NCBI RefSeq assembly: GCF_003123685.1
Contig: NZ_QCYJ01000020.1
Span: forward strand, 310,001 to 374,000
DNA length: 64,000 nucleotides
Source: Nocardia aurea
Lineage (GTDB): Bacteria; Actinomycetota; Actinomycetes; Mycobacteriales; Mycobacteriaceae
Direction: 5' to 3'
Position numbers and translations under genes: made by a program. Below the pieces are notes generated by a model. That model was not told the origin of the DNA. It made no database searches and worked only from the letters and a program-made list of their open reading frames with translations. Position 1 is the stretch's first letter. Each line of letters starts with the position of its first letter. Positions 9,895-19,447 of the stretch are shown piece by piece.

Positions 9895-11475
9895 CTACCG
9901 AACCTCCTGCAAGGTCTTCACCATCGCGTTGGCCACCGCGCTGTGCCCTGCCCAGCCCCAGTGGATGCCGTCCGGGTTCGCGTCACCGGAGAAGATGTTG
10001 TCGCGCACCGCTTCTCCGAGGTCGACCAACGGCACCGAGGTGCGCTCCGACCACGCCTGCAATGCCTTCACCGCGCGCGGGCGACCGCGATGCACCCGCC
10101 CGTAGGCGTCGCAATTGTGTACCGAGGGCAGCACCGCCACGAACGGGAGTTCCGGTCGCAGTTGGGCCAGCGCCTCGCGTGATTGATCCAGGTAGTCGAC
10201 GCTGATCCGGGGCGGCAGTGCCACCGGCCTGCCGAGTTTGGCCAGTTTCGGTTGCAGCCAGTTGTAGGTGCCGCGCACGACCCGGCGCAGCCACGTGGGC
10301 CGCACATAGCGGATCAGTTCGCGCAACGCGGTCGGTAGCGGGGAGGGCAGCGTGTCCATGCCGCCGACCGCGAAGACCACCGCGCCGGCTTTCGGCACGC
10401 TGGCCCAGATCCTCGGATCACCGATCAGTGCCCAGTACGCGTCTCGGCAGGTCCAGCCGATCCGTCCGACCAGTTCGACATCCCAATCCAGCTCGGCCGC
10501 CACCAGATTCGGCCAGATCTTCGGATGATCGGCGGGCAGTCCGCCTTTGGGGCCGAAATAGGCCAGCGAATCCGCGACGACCAGCAGTACCGGCCGTGGA
10601 GTCGCCTCATCGACGGCCGCGCTCTGCTCGTCCTCGGCCGGGACAGCGGACCGCGGGGAGGTCGCGAATTCGGCAGGGCCCGGCGACGGAGCGGAGACCC
10701 CCACCGGGGCTACGGTATCGACGGACGGTTCGGCCGTGTCCGCGGCGACTCCGGCGGACACCGGGACGGATTGCCCCGGCGCGCCCGAATCGACCGTGGC
10801 CGGGGCATCGTCGGCCGATGCCGTCGCGCTGTCTTCCGCAAGCGCGGGCGTGGAGTTCGCTTCGGCCGGTGCCGACGGCGCGGCCGCATCGGTCACGCCC
10901 TCCGACGCGTCCGACTCGGGGGACGACGACCCGGACGGCGCGGTCGACCGTCCTGGTTCCGGTCCATCGACGGCGGAGGTCTCCACCGGTGCCGGATCCC
11001 CCTCCGACCCGGGATTGTCAGCAGCCGAAGTCGTGGCCGAGTCCTGCTCGGGCGCTGCGAGTTCCGCGTCCGCCGAGGCGTCTTCGAGCGACGTCACGGA
11101 CTCGTCGTCTGGGCTGTCGACCGTCGTACCGGACGCCGCCTCGGATCCCCGCGACGACTCGTCGGCCGCTTCCGCAGCGGAATCCGAACCCTGTCCGGCG
11201 TCCTCGGCCGCGACCGGCTTCGGCGCGACCGGACCACCGAACAGCGCGTCCGGCAACTGCCGCTGCGCCTTGGCGGTCACCTGTTTGAACAGTTCGTCGG
11301 GGACCGACCGGATCGGCTCCTCGGAGCGTGACGAGGACGCCGACCGCTTCGGTTCCTCGGCCCGTGGCGTCGGCGCGGGGCCGAACAGGGCGTCGGGAAG
11401 TTGTCGTTCGGGCTTGGCCGTGGCCTGCCGGAACAGTTCGTCGGGCACCGACCGGATCGGCTCTTCAGAGGACAT
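9895..11475 (-). CDS. octT: Diglucosylglycerate octanoyltransferase with duplicated N-terminal extension
   Basis: The C-terminal about 240 residues form an SGNH/GDSL-type acyltransferase: nucleophile region [12 protein letters not shown], then [21 protein letters not shown] and the Asp-His motif [12 protein letters not shown]. By position (between gpgP and degV) and sequence it corresponds to Rv2418c, which octanoylates diglucosylglycerate, an early step in methylglucose lipopolysaccharide synthesis. The N-terminal about 290 residues are unusual. Residues 3-32 and 51-80 are near-identical copies of a segment containing [12 protein letters not shown] and RQLPDALFG, followed by a long Ser/Ala/Glu/Asp-rich tract that is probably disordered. 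The start overlaps the gpgP stop by 11 bases. The catalytic assignment is firm; the role of the extension is unknown. Confidence 0.88.
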   Translation of the reverse strand: MSSEEPIRSVPDELFRQATAKPERQLPDALFGPAPTPRAEEPKRSASSSRSEEPIRSVPDELFKQVTAKAQRQLPDALFGGPVAPKPVAAEDAGQGSDSAAEAADESSRGSEAASGTTVDSPDDESVTSLEDASADAELAAPEQDSATTSAADNPGSEGDPAPVETSAVDGPEPGRSTAPSGSSSPESDASEGVTDAAAPSAPAEANSTPALAEDSATASADDAPATVDSGAPGQSVPVSAGVAADTAEPSVDTVAPVGVSAPSPGPAEFATSPRSAVPAEDEQSAAVDEATPRPVLLVVADSLAYFGPKGGLPADHPKIWPNLVAAELDWDVELVGRIGWTCRDAYWALIGDPRIWASVPKAGAVVFAVGGMDTLPSPLPTALRELIRYVRPTWLRRVVRGTYNWLQPKLAKLGRPVALPPRISVDYLDQSREALAQLRPELPFVAVLPSVHNCDAYGRVHRGRPRAVKALQAWSERTSVPLVDLGEAVRDNIFSGDANPDGIHWGWAGHSAVANAMVKTLQEVR

Positions 11476-12124
11476 CGGGAGCTACCTTCGCCGCTGCGTT
11501 CCACACATCGAGACGCCACCCGGGCTGGTCGATACCTGGACCGTGGCTGCTCAATTGCACCCAGCTGGTGTTGGCGAGCCCTCCGAGGGCGGGCCAATTC
11601 TGCGGCGGCAGGTCGAGCAGCGCAGCCGTCAAGGCGGCGATCAGCCCACCGTGCGCAACCAGGATGATAGTCCGGCCCGGCCAATCCTGCCGCTCGGCGA
11701 ACAATTCCCGCACCAGCGGCAACGCGCGCGCGCCGACTTCGAGTTTGCTCTCCCCGTTCGGCGGGCGGTAGTGCGCGTCGAGCCGCCATGCCACGCGTGC
11801 GCCGGGATAGTCGGAATCGACCTCGAGGTGGGTCAGGCCCTCCCAGTCGCCGAGCGAAGTCTCCCGCAGCCTCGGGTCGAGCACGACCGGTATCTCGGCG
11901 TGCTCGGACAGGGCGAGCGCGGTGTCGTGCGCCCGCTTCAGATCCGAGGCGATCAGGGCGATGGCATTGCGCGAAACCAGCTCGCGCGCTGCCTCTTTCG
12001 CCTGCCGTCGGCCGAGTTCGGTGAGATCGGTGTCGATCTGCCCCTGCATCCGGTCGACCGCGTTCCACTCGGTCTGCCCGTGGCGCAGCAGGATCAGCGT
12101 GCGCACGCCTGCGTTCTTACTCAC
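11465..12124 (-). CDS. gpgP: Glucosyl-3-phosphoglycerate phosphatase
   Basis: A 219-residue histidine phosphatase (phosphoglycerate mutase fold). The catalytic RHG motif with its phospho-accepting histidine is in [13 protein letters not shown], near the N-terminus. The second active-site histidine is in [13 protein letters not shown]. It matches Rv2419c, which dephosphorylates glucosyl-3-phosphoglycerate to glucosylglycerate in methylglucose lipopolysaccharide synthesis. The GTG start at 12124 is supported by GGAGG seven bases upstream; longer in-frame starts would run back into rsfS. It lies 49 bases after rsfS and overlaps octT by 11 bases, so the genes are likely co-transcribed. Confidence 0.9.
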   Translation of the reverse strand: MSKNAGVRTLILLRHGQTEWNAVDRMQGQIDTDLTELGRRQAKEAARELVSRNAIALIASDLKRAHDTALALSEHAEIPVVLDPRLRETSLGDWEGLTHLEVDSDYPGARVAWRLDAHYRPPNGESKLEVGARALPLVRELFAERQDWPGRTIILVAHGGLIAALTAALLDLPPQNWPALGGLANTSWVQLSSHGPGIDQPGWRLDVWNAAAKVAPDVL

Positions 12125-12173
12125 TGCTGTTCCTCCGTGGTGAACGAGCTGATGGATCTGTCGGCTCGCACAC

Positions 12174-12617
12174 TCACTCCGCGCTGTCCTCCGTCGCCGC
12201 ATCGACATCGGCGGCTACGTCGATATTCGCCGCCGCATCGCCGTTGACATGCGGATCGCCGAGGCCGTCCACCGGGACCACGGGGCAGTCCTTCCAGAGT
12301 CGCTCGAGCGCATAGAAGTTGCGTTCGTCGTTGTGTTGGATGTGCACGACGACGTCGATGTAGTCGAGCAGCGCCCAGCGACCCTCGCGGGTGCCCTCGC
12401 GGCGCACCGGCTTGTGCCCGGCCTCGCGCAACCGTTCCTCGACATTGTCGACGATGGCGTTGACCTGGCGTTCGTTCGGCGCGGACGCGATCACGAAGCA
12501 ATCGGTGATGACCAGTTGCTCGGAGACGTCGAGCACAACGACATCGGAAGCCAGCTTCTCGTCCGCCGCCCGCGCGGCGACCTGCGCGATCTCGACCGAC
12601 TCGACAGATGCTGTCAT
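12174..12617 (-). CDS. rsfS: Ribosomal silencing factor RsfS
   Basis: A 147-residue RsfS (DUF143/Iojap family). This factor binds ribosomal protein L14 (uL14) on the large subunit and blocks 30S joining when nutrients are scarce. The family core is clear: [54 protein letters not shown] and the tryptophan-containing [10 protein letters not shown] short acidic tail (about 25 residues rich in Asp and Ala) extends the usual C-terminus. The ATG overlaps the nadD stop by four bases; nadD-rsfS pairs are common in bacteria. Confidence 0.95.
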   Translation of the reverse strand: MTASVESVEIAQVAARAADEKLASDVVVLDVSEQLVITDCFVIASAPNERQVNAIVDNVEERLREAGHKPVRREGTREGRWALLDYIDVVVHIQHNDERNFYALERLWKDCPVVPVDGLGDPHVNGDAAANIDVAADVDAATEDSAE

Positions 12618-13258
12618 TCAGCTACCTTCCGCTCTGCGGGCACATAGAGGTGCCGCTTCGATATGTACTGCACCACGCCATCGGGGACGAGGTACCACAC
12701 CGGCCGGTTCTCGGCGGCGCGGCGTCGGCATTCGCTCGACGAGATCGCCAACGCCGGGATCTCGATCATCGTCACCGCGTCGCCGGGAAGATCGCGTAGA
12801 TGTTCCCGCAGATGATCGGTGTTCAGCTCATACCCCGGTCGGCTCACCCCGACGAACTTGGCCAGTTCGAACAGTTCGGCCCAATCCTGCCACGTGAGGA
12901 TGTTGGCCAGTGCGTCCGCTCCGGTGATGAAGTACAGCTCGGCGTCGGGATGCTGGGTGCGCATCTCCCGCAGGGTGTCGACGGTGTAGGTGACCTTGCC
13001 CCGGTCGACGTCGGCCCGGCTGACCGAGAATCGCGGGTTGGAGGCGGTCGCTATGACCGTCATCAGGTAGCGATCCTCGGCCGGGCTGACCTGTTTGTCC
13101 GCCTTCTGCCAGGGTTGACCGGTGGGGACGAAGATCACCTCGTCCAGGTCGAACCGATTGGCGACCTCGCTGGCGGCGACCAGGTGACCGTGGTGGATCG
13201 GGTCGAAGGTGCCGCCCATGACGCCCAGCTTGCGGCCGGACCGCCCTGTCTCTTGCAT
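12614..13258 (-). CDS. nadD: Nicotinate-nucleotide adenylyltransferase
   Basis: A 214-residue enzyme that adenylylates nicotinate mononucleotide to form deamido-NAD in NAD synthesis. The nucleotidyltransferase signature [17 protein letters not shown], with its (H/T)xGH motif, is at about residues 15-31. The later motif [20 protein letters not shown] corresponds to the family ISSTxIR region, with a Cys-Arg variation. Upstream is a strong hairpin (13278-13300), so nadD probably starts a transcript that runs nadD-rsfS-gpgP-octT-degV. Confidence 0.95.
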   Translation of the reverse strand: MQETGRSGRKLGVMGGTFDPIHHGHLVAASEVANRFDLDEVIFVPTGQPWQKADKQVSPAEDRYLMTVIATASNPRFSVSRADVDRGKVTYTVDTLREMRTQHPDAELYFITGADALANILTWQDWAELFELAKFVGVSRPGYELNTDHLREHLRDLPGDAVTMIEIPALAISSSECRRRAAENRPVWYLVPDGVVQYISKRHLYVPAERKVAE

Positions 13259-13277
13259 GAGTGTCGAGCTTAATCGC

Positions 13278-13300
13278 TGCCCCGGTCGGCGGCCGGGGCA
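13278..13300 (-). terminator. Hairpin between the lipoprotein gene and nadD
   Basis: A perfect inverted repeat with 8-base GC-rich arms (13278-13285 and 13293-13300) and a 7-base loop lies 16 bases after the lipoprotein stop and 20 bases before the nadD start. It is a good candidate for transcription termination of the lipoprotein gene. Confidence 0.6.
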
Positions 13301-13315
13301 CCGGCCCCTGCCTGC

Positions 13316-14032
13316 TCAGCCGCTGACGATGTCGCGGATGCCGGGTTTCAGGGCGGAATCGAGTTTCGACCAGGGGACGGTGATGACGATATCGCCTGCG
13401 GCGTGGCTGGCGATCTCGCCGAAATGGATCTCCATACCGCCGGGGGTAGCCAACCAGAGCCGGTAGTTGTACTCGACGGCCTCGATACCGCTCTTGGAGT
13501 AGGAATCGCCTGCCCGGGACTTCGGCACCTCGATCGCGGCCTGGTCGGCAAGCAGGTTGAGGCCGCAGTTCAGGTCGGTGAACAGATCGCGCAGGGTGAT
13601 CTCGTTTCCGGTGCGTGCGTCGACGACGTAGCTCTCGTAGGCGTTGTTCGGGTGAGCCGCGCCCTCGCTGTAGGTGCTGATCACGAACAGCGAGCTGATG
13701 GCCCGGCTGCCGAGGTAGGTGACCTGGCCCGCACCCGGTTTCAAGGTGAAGGTCTGCTCGACCTGATCGATCCACTGCTGCGCACGCCCGCGCATCGCCG
13801 CGTTGAACGCGTTCCTCGCGATCTCGGTCCCGCCGGAGACCTGGGGCACGTCGAGTTCGTATCCGGGTCCGGTGAGGCGCAGTGTGGTGGCGGAGTAGCC
13901 GCCCGGCGCGGTCGCCGTCGGCACCCCGGCCGGTGGTGCGGCGGCCGCGCCGGATTCCAGTCCGGCCGCGCACGCGGTCATCGTCGCGGTCATCATGGCC
14001 GCGACAGCGAGCGCGGCAGCCAACTTCTTCAT
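13316..14032 (-). CDS. Putative exported lipoprotein, RsiV/DUF3298-like
   Basis: A 238-residue secreted protein. The start MKKLAAALAV at 14032 gives a clear signal peptide (about residues 1-20) ending in a lipobox-like MTAC, so cysteine lipidation is likely. Longer upstream starts would destroy the signal. The mature part includes VDARTGNEITLRDLFTD and a C-terminal HFGEIASHAAGDIVITVPW. This layout is typical of the DUF3298/RsiV group, in which extracytoplasmic domains bind lysozyme or wall components. The exact ligand is unknown. It stands alone, closed by a hairpin. Confidence 0.72.
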   Translation of the reverse strand: MKKLAAALAVAAMMTATMTACAAGLESGAAAAPPAGVPTATAPGGYSATTLRLTGPGYELDVPQVSGGTEIARNAFNAAMRGRAQQWIDQVEQTFTLKPGAGQVTYLGSRAISSLFVISTYSEGAAHPNNAYESYVVDARTGNEITLRDLFTDLNCGLNLLADQAAIEVPKSRAGDSYSKSGIEAVEYNYRLWLATPGGMEIHFGEIASHAAGDIVITVPWSKLDSALKPGIRDIVSG

Positions 14033-14148
14033 GTCCGAACTCCGGATTTCTCGACGCGCCGAGTCGGTCTCGGCGACAGGTCGAGAATGCGGTGCACCGC
14101 CAACGACTCTCTTATGAAATACCAACGGCGCTGTTCGGGCGGTCGCGG

Positions 14149-15138
14149 TCAGTCGCGGCCCGCTTCCATATCCGCGAGTTGGCGACGGGTGTTGGTGAGT
14201 TCGACGGCCACTTCCGGGGTCGGATCGAGTTCCTCGAGTTCGGCGAGAATCCCGTACATGGCGCGCAGTCCCGCCTCACTCGAACCCGCCGCGCTCGAAC
14301 CCGCCGCACTCGCGTCGGTCGCACTCACACTCGCGGTACCCGCGGTCGCCGCGCAATGCTGCAACCACGCGGCCGCGCGCAGACAGCGGATGCGGGGGCC
14401 GACGCGATCGAGTTCGCCCCAGAGTTCGGCGGCGTGCAGGTACGCCGTATACGCCCGGTCGTCCTCGCCGCAGGTGTCGAGGGCCGACGCCGCCGACCAG
14501 GCCAGTTCGGCACGCAATTCCGAACGGCCCGGGACGTCGCGGACCAGACGCGCGGCTTCGATGAACTGTCCCGCCGCCGCACGGTACCTGCCGAGCAATT
14601 TCAGCGATTTACCGTATTGCCCTCGCAGCAAGGCCATTTCGATATCCGGATAGGGAGGCGAACCCGCCGCGAGCGACCGCTCGAACTGCGCGGCGGCCGC
14701 GGCGTGTCGGCCCGCGCGGTGGTAGGCGCGCGCGGCGACGAAACTCAGATGCGACGCGTCGGCGGCCGATATCCCCTCCCATCGAGCCGCCGCGCGCAGG
14801 GCCACATCGGCGAGTTCCCGCTCCCGCCCCGACTGTCCCGCGACCACCATCACCAACTGCGATCCCAGCCTGGCCAGGTGCTCGGCCGGAAGCGTCCCGT
14901 CGCCGATCAGCAACGCGCGGCGCAGATGTCGCTCCGCCGGGCCGGGATCGTCGAGCAGATGCGTGGCGGCGAGATCGGCGAGCGCCAGCGCGTCACACGA
15001 TTCCTCGGCCGTCCCGGCGCCCCGCGCGCCGACGGCGTCACCCGGGCCTTCCCCATCGGCAGCGCTCTCCTCGGCAGCGGATTCACCGTGCGTGTGGTCT
15101 CCGGCAGCATCGCCCCCGGCAGCCGTTGTCTGCGCCAT
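14149..15138 (-). CDS. Tetratricopeptide-like helical protein of unknown function
   Basis: A 329-residue, alanine-rich protein with no recognised catalytic motif. After an acidic, probably disordered N-terminus (about residues 1-45), it consists of paired helices of TPR character, for example RAYHRAGRHAAAAAQFERSL, YGKSLKLLGRYRAAAGQFIE and ALDTCGEDDRAYTAYLHAAE. A short Ala/Ser repeat (about residues 275-295) interrupts the last helices. TPR domains usually hold protein complexes together. I saw no signal peptide or transmembrane segment. It sits downstream of the CoxE/YjbR genes with its own 155-base upstream region, so it may have its own promoter. Confidence 0.65.
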   Translation of the reverse strand: MAQTTAAGGDAAGDHTHGESAAEESAADGEGPGDAVGARGAGTAEESCDALALADLAATHLLDDPGPAERHLRRALLIGDGTLPAEHLARLGSQLVMVVAGQSGRERELADVALRAAARWEGISAADASHLSFVAARAYHRAGRHAAAAAQFERSLAAGSPPYPDIEMALLRGQYGKSLKLLGRYRAAAGQFIEAARLVRDVPGRSELRAELAWSAASALDTCGEDDRAYTAYLHAAELWGELDRVGPRIRCLRAAAWLQHCAATAGTASVSATDASAAGSSAAGSSEAGLRAMYGILAELEELDPTPEVAVELTNTRRQLADMEAGRD

Positions 15139-15293
15139 GGGTGGATCGTGGTGAGATCACCCAACGGTTTCCTTAACGAATGCTTACAGACCGAGCGTCG
15201 GACGACCTCGGTGCGTGACGGTCGGGCAGCCGAGCAGGGGAAACGGCGCGGACCTCGTACTGTTATCGCCGCTCACCGCGCGAACGCAACGAT

Positions 15294-15629
15294 TCACGGA
15301 CGTCGGGATTTGGGGAGTTTGCGCACGATCGCCTCGTAGGACTGGTCGACGAGTTCGCGGATCTCCTCGTCGGGAACCTTGCCGTCCAGGGCGATCCGGT
15401 TCCAGCCGTACCGGCCGATATAGGCCGAGGCTGTGACGTCGTCGGGGTACACGAAGACCAGTTCGTCGGCCTCGGCGCGCGACGCGCCGCATTTGAGGCC
15501 GACCGAGTCGGTGCCGAGAAAGGCGAAGATCTTGTCGCCGACCTTCGCGACGACATCGCCTTCCCACGGCTCGTCCTTCCGGGCGCCGGGTTTGCCCAGG
15601 CAGTACGTCAGCAGTTGTTTCTCGTTCAC
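15294..15629 (-). CDS. MmcQ/YjbR family protein
   Basis: A 111-residue protein of the MmcQ/YjbR family, a small CyaY-like fold of unclear function. Family landmarks are GKPGARKDEPWEGDVVAKVGDK near the start (split here by a few variable positions), IFAFLG, and RYGWNRIALDG...LVDQSYEAIVRKLP near the end. The GTG start at 15629 has a strong GGAGG six bases upstream and lies 11 bases after the CoxE-like gene, which argues for one transcript. In-frame starts further upstream fall inside that neighbour and are less likely. Confidence 0.85.
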   Translation of the reverse strand: MNEKQLLTYCLGKPGARKDEPWEGDVVAKVGDKIFAFLGTDSVGLKCGASRAEADELVFVYPDDVTASAYIGRYGWNRIALDGKVPDEEIRELVDQSYEAIVRKLPKSRRP

Positions 15630-15640
15630 ACCCGCCTCCT

Positions 15641-17068
15641 CTATACCGGCAGCAGCCGGGACACCACCTCTGTCAACTGTCTCGCCGAACGGCATTCGTG
15701 CATCTCGATGACCTGCCGGTACTTGTCGGCGGCCGAATCGCCCGAACCCCACTGGTTCACCGGTTCCGGATTGAGCCAGTGCGCGTGTTTGGCGACGTCG
15801 ACCATGTCCTGCAGGACGAGCAGTTCCGGATCGCGGTAGTTGGTCCTGGCGTCGCCGAGGATCAGCAGCGCGGACCGGCTGGTGACCGCCTCCGGGAATT
15901 CGGCGGCGAAACTGCGCAGCGCGCTGCCGTAATCGGAATGCCCGTCGTATCCGACGACCTCCGATTCGGTGAAGATCCTCGCCATCGCCTTGTCCAGCTG
16001 GGTGTGCGGATCGAAGAACCGGGTCACCTCGTCGGTGTTGTCGACGAAGGCGAAGATGCGCACCCGCGAGAACTGTTCACGCAGCGCGCTCACCAGCAGC
16101 AGGGTGAAATTGCTGAATCCGGCGACCGATCCCGAGACATCGCACAGCAGAACAAGTTCCGGACGTCCCGGACGCGGTTTGCGGTTGACCAGATCGATCG
16201 GCACCCCGCCGGTCGACATCGATTTGCGCAGCGTCTTGCGCAAATCGATCTCACCGCGCCGGGAGTGCCTGCGCCGCACCGCGAGCCGGGAGGCCAGGAT
16301 GCGGGCGAGCCGCTGACTGCTGCGGCGCAGTTCGATCAGTTCCCGTTCCGAGGCGCGCAGGAAATCCACGTCCTCGGCTTGGCGCGCGACACCGTATCCG
16401 GCGACCCGCTCGCGACCGATCCGTTCGGCCACCCGTCTGCGGGTCTCCGCCTCGACCTTCGTGCGGAAACCCTCGATGCGGCCGCGCGCGACGCGACGGG
16501 CGACCTCGGTGTCGAATTCACTGAGATCGGAGCCCGCGGCCAGACCGGCCAGGATCTTGGCGAGCAGAGTCTGCGGCTGCACCTCCCGCAACGCCTGGTA
16601 CGACGAGAAGGAGGAGCCGCGCGAGGACTGGTACTGGCCGAGTTGGTCGACGAGCAGGGCGGCCATCTGATCGAGCTGCTGCTCCGCGTCGTCCATGGCG
16701 AGCAGTTCGGCGAGCATTTCGCGCAGTGCCGCGATATCGATGTCGCCGCCGTCGGTATGCGGCATCTCGATATCGTCGAGATCGGCGCTGCGCTCCCCGA
16801 TCGCCACCGGGAACCACAGGTCGAACATGCCGTCGAACGTCGCGCGGTGCGTGGTGCGGCGCAGCAGCGCGCAGGCCAGGCCCTCACGCAGCACCTCGCG
16901 GTCCATGAGGTCCAGGACGGTCATCACCCGGCCCGCGTCCACCGTCTCCGACGGCCCGACCGGGATACCCCGGGTCCGCAGCGCCTCCACGAATCCGACG
17001 AGATGACCGGGCAGCCCGTGCGGCGGCGCCTCCGCCGTCAGGGCCTCCAGGCCGGAACGATCGACCAT
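15641..17068 (-). CDS. VWA-domain (CoxE-like) protein
   Basis: A 475-residue protein of the CoxE family. The N-terminal half is helical and charged; the C-terminal half is a von Willebrand factor A domain with an intact metal-ion site (LVLLCDVSGSVAGFS, a later threonine region and ILGDARTN). Such proteins work with MoxR AAA ATPases to insert metals or mature enzyme complexes; CoxD/CoxE in carbon monoxide dehydrogenase is the known case. The MoxR partner is the preceding gene, three bases away. It matches Rv2425c. No CO-dehydrogenase genes are in the window, so the client is unknown. Confidence 0.88.
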   Translation of the reverse strand: MVDRSGLEALTAEAPPHGLPGHLVGFVEALRTRGIPVGPSETVDAGRVMTVLDLMDREVLREGLACALLRRTTHRATFDGMFDLWFPVAIGERSADLDDIEMPHTDGGDIDIAALREMLAELLAMDDAEQQLDQMAALLVDQLGQYQSSRGSSFSSYQALREVQPQTLLAKILAGLAAGSDLSEFDTEVARRVARGRIEGFRTKVEAETRRRVAERIGRERVAGYGVARQAEDVDFLRASERELIELRRSSQRLARILASRLAVRRRHSRRGEIDLRKTLRKSMSTGGVPIDLVNRKPRPGRPELVLLCDVSGSVAGFSNFTLLLVSALREQFSRVRIFAFVDNTDEVTRFFDPHTQLDKAMARIFTESEVVGYDGHSDYGSALRSFAAEFPEAVTSRSALLILGDARTNYRDPELLVLQDMVDVAKHAHWLNPEPVNQWGSGDSAADKYRQVIEMHECRSARQLTEVVSRLLPV

Positions 17069-17071
17069 CGC

Positions 17072-17956
17072 TCAGGCCAGCTTCAGCTCGGCCAGCGCGC
17101 GCTGGTGGTCGCTGCGGTGCTTGAGGACCACACCGAGGGTCGCGCGCACCGTGGTGTCGTCGAGATCGTGCAGACCGAGGGCGAGCAGCGTCCGGCCCCA
17201 GTCGATGGATTCGGCGACCGAGGGCAGTTTCTTGAGCTGCATACCGCGCAGCACGTGCACGATGCGCACCAGCTGTGCCGAGACGGCCGCCGACAACTCG
17301 GGCACCCGGCTCGCCAGGATGCGGCGTTCCAGTTCCTCGTCGGGGAAATCCAGGTGCAGGTACAGGCAGCGGCGCTTGAGCGCTTCGGACAATTCGCGGG
17401 TGGCGTTGGAGGTGAGCACGACGAACGGTTTGCGGCTCGCGACGATGGTGCCCAGCTCGGGGACGGTGACCGCGAAATCGCTGAGCACCTCCAGCAGCAG
17501 ACCCTCGATCTCGACGTCGGCCTTGTCGGTCTCGTCGATGAGCAGCACGGTGGGATCGTCACGGCGGATCGCGGTCAGCAGCGGCCGCGAGAGCAGGAAC
17601 TCCTCGGTGAACACATCGGCTTTGGTCTCCTCCCAGTCGTTCTCACTGGAAGCCTGGATGCGCAGGATCTGCTTGGCGTGGTTCCACTCGTAGAGCGCGC
17701 GCGCCTCGTCGACACCCTCGTAGCACTGCAACCGCACCAGTTCCGCGTTCGCGGTCTGGGCCACCGCGCGCGCCAGTTCCGTCTTGCCGACCCCGGCGGG
17801 TCCCTCGATCAGCAGCGGTTTACCGAGCCGGTCGGCGAGGAACACCGAGGTGGCGGTGCCCTTGTCGGCCAGATAGCCGGTGCTCGCCAGCCGCTCGATC
17901 ACATCGTCGACCGAGCTGAAGATCGGCTCCTGGGTCACGCTCTCCTGCGAAGCCAC
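17072..17956 (-). CDS. MoxR-family AAA ATPase
   Basis: A 294-residue AAA+ ATPase. The Walker A motif is LLIEGPAGVGKTELA (about residues 50-65), Walker B is VLLIDETDKADVEIEG, and sensor 1 lies in VVLTSNATRELSEALKRRC. It acts as a chaperone ATPase with the VWA protein encoded three bases downstream, matching the Rv2426c-Rv2425c pair of M. tuberculosis. The start MASQESVTQEP at 17956 has a GGA-rich ribosome-binding region. A hairpin at 17982-18000 separates it from proA, so the MoxR-CoxE-YjbR group is probably transcribed independently. Confidence 0.92.
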   Translation of the reverse strand: MASQESVTQEPIFSSVDDVIERLASTGYLADKGTATSVFLADRLGKPLLIEGPAGVGKTELARAVAQTANAELVRLQCYEGVDEARALYEWNHAKQILRIQASSENDWEETKADVFTEEFLLSRPLLTAIRRDDPTVLLIDETDKADVEIEGLLLEVLSDFAVTVPELGTIVASRKPFVVLTSNATRELSEALKRRCLYLHLDFPDEELERRILASRVPELSAAVSAQLVRIVHVLRGMQLKKLPSVAESIDWGRTLLALGLHDLDDTTVRATLGVVLKHRSDHQRALAELKLA

Positions 17957-17981
17957 GTGCTGTCCTTCCGTTCAAAGCAAG

Positions 17982-18000
17982 CGGGAGGACCGACCTCCCG
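17982..18000 (-). terminator. proA terminator hairpin
   Basis: A perfect 7-base inverted repeat (17982-17988 and 17994-18000) with a 5-base loop. On the minus strand it is followed by a moderately T-rich stretch. It lies between the proA stop and the MoxR start, and is the cleanest terminator-like structure on this flank. Confidence 0.68.
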
Positions 18001-18063
18001 GTTTTCGGAGGCCGGAAACACCCGGAACCTCCGCCTCATCCGGCGGTCGCCGGATGGATCCGC

Positions 18064-19329
18064 TCATACCGGCCGGATCTGGCCGTCGCCCCACACGATC
18101 CACTTGGTGGAGGTCAGTTCCGGTAGCGCCATGGGGCCGCGGGCGTGCAACTTCTGGGTCGAGATGCCGATCTCGGCGCCGAAGCCGAACTGCTCACCGT
18201 CGGTGAAGGCGGTGGAGGCGTTCACCATGACCGCCGCCGCGTCGACCCGGTTGGTGAACTCGCGCGCCGCAGCGAGTTCGCCGGTCACGATGGCCTCGGT
18301 ATGCCCGGTCCCCCACCTGTTGATGTGCTCGACGGCGGCGTCGAGATCCGCGACGACCCGCAGCGCGATATCGAGCGAGAGGTATTCCTCGCCCCAGTCC
18401 GCGTCGTCGGCGGGTACGAGTCCCGGCAGGTCACCGTGCACGGTGACGCCGTACCGTTCCAGCGCCTCGATCAGACGCGGCACCGCGACGGTGGCGATGG
18501 CGTCGTCGATCAGCACCGTCTCGGCGGCGTTGCAGACGCTGGGCCTGCGGGTCTTGGCGTTGATCAGGATCTGCTCGGCCATATCGAGATCCGCCGCGGA
18601 GTGCACGTAGACGTGGCAGTTGCCGGTGCCGGTCTCGATGGTCGGCACCTGCGCGTCGCGCACCACGGCATTGATCAGGCCCGCCCCGCCACGCGGGATG
18701 ACCACGTCGACCAGGCCGCGGGCCTGGATCAGGTGGGTGACGCTGGAGCGATCCGCGCTCGGCAGCAGTTGCACCGCGTCGGCGGGGATGCCCTGCGCGG
18801 TCAGCGCCGCGCGCAGCACTTCGACCAGCGCGGCGTTGGAATGCGCGGCCGAGGAGGAGCCGCGCAGCAGGGCCGCGTTCCCGGATTTGAGGGCGAGACC
18901 GAAGGCGTCGACCGTGACGTTCGGCCTGGCCTCGTAGACCATGCCGATCACGCCCAGCGGCACCCTGACCTGTTTGATCTCGAGTCCGTTCGGCAGCGTC
19001 GAACCTCGCACCACGGTCCCGACCGGATCGGGCAGCGAGGCGACCTGGCGCAGACCGGAGGCGATGCCGTCGACCCGGGCGCCGGTGAGGCGGAGCCGGT
19101 CCAGCAGTGACTCTTCGGTGCCCGCCGCCTGGGCGACGGCGATATCCTCGGCGTTGGCGGCCAGGACGGTGTCGGCCTCGGCCAGCAGGGCGTCGGCCGC
19201 CGCGTGCAGCGCGTCGTTCTTCTGCGCGGTGGTGAGCTGGGCGAGCACCCTGGACGCGACGCGAGCCTTTCGCGCGGCATCGTGCACTACCTCGCGGGTA
19301 TCGAGCTCGGTCGTCGTTCCTGCCGTCAT
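18064..19329 (-). CDS. proA: Glutamate-5-semialdehyde dehydrogenase
   Basis: A 421-residue gamma-glutamyl phosphate reductase, the second step of proline synthesis from glutamate (NADPH-dependent). The aldehyde-dehydrogenase fold is recognisable: [39 protein letters not shown], and the catalytic cysteine region [18 protein letters not shown]. Length is normal. Its partner proB is about 36 kb away at 55.6-56.7 kb, with accessory genes between. The gene is divergent from rbsK, with 118 bases shared upstream. Confidence 0.96.
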   Translation of the reverse strand: MTAGTTTELDTREVVHDAARKARVASRVLAQLTTAQKNDALHAAADALLAEADTVLAANAEDIAVAQAAGTEESLLDRLRLTGARVDGIASGLRQVASLPDPVGTVVRGSTLPNGLEIKQVRVPLGVIGMVYEARPNVTVDAFGLALKSGNAALLRGSSSAAHSNAALVEVLRAALTAQGIPADAVQLLPSADRSSVTHLIQARGLVDVVIPRGGAGLINAVVRDAQVPTIETGTGNCHVYVHSAADLDMAEQILINAKTRRPSVCNAAETVLIDDAIATVAVPRLIEALERYGVTVHGDLPGLVPADDADWGEEYLSLDIALRVVADLDAAVEHINRWGTGHTEAIVTGELAAAREFTNRVDAAAVMVNASTAFTDGEQFGFGAEIGISTQKLHARGPMALPELTSTKWIVWGDGQIRPV

Positions 19330-19447
19330 GGGTTACAGCCTACTGTTGCGGCCCGTCATCGATTCCACCGCTGCACCCGTCGACCGGGGTCCCGTCCGTT
19401 CGTGTTCTGCGCCGCCGGACCGTCGTCCGCGACTAGCGTCGGCGTTC

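Noticed and set aside
13800..13830. GAAC-N2-GTTC sequence considered as a LexA box
   Set aside because: The spacing (two bases) is not that of a GAAC-N4-GTTC SOS box and it lies inside a coding region.
15698..18610. Plus-strand open frame of 970 codons opposite the CoxE/MoxR genes
   Set aside because: It is the shadow of the CoxE-like and MoxR genes, whose motifs (MIDAS, Walker A/B) prove the minus strand.
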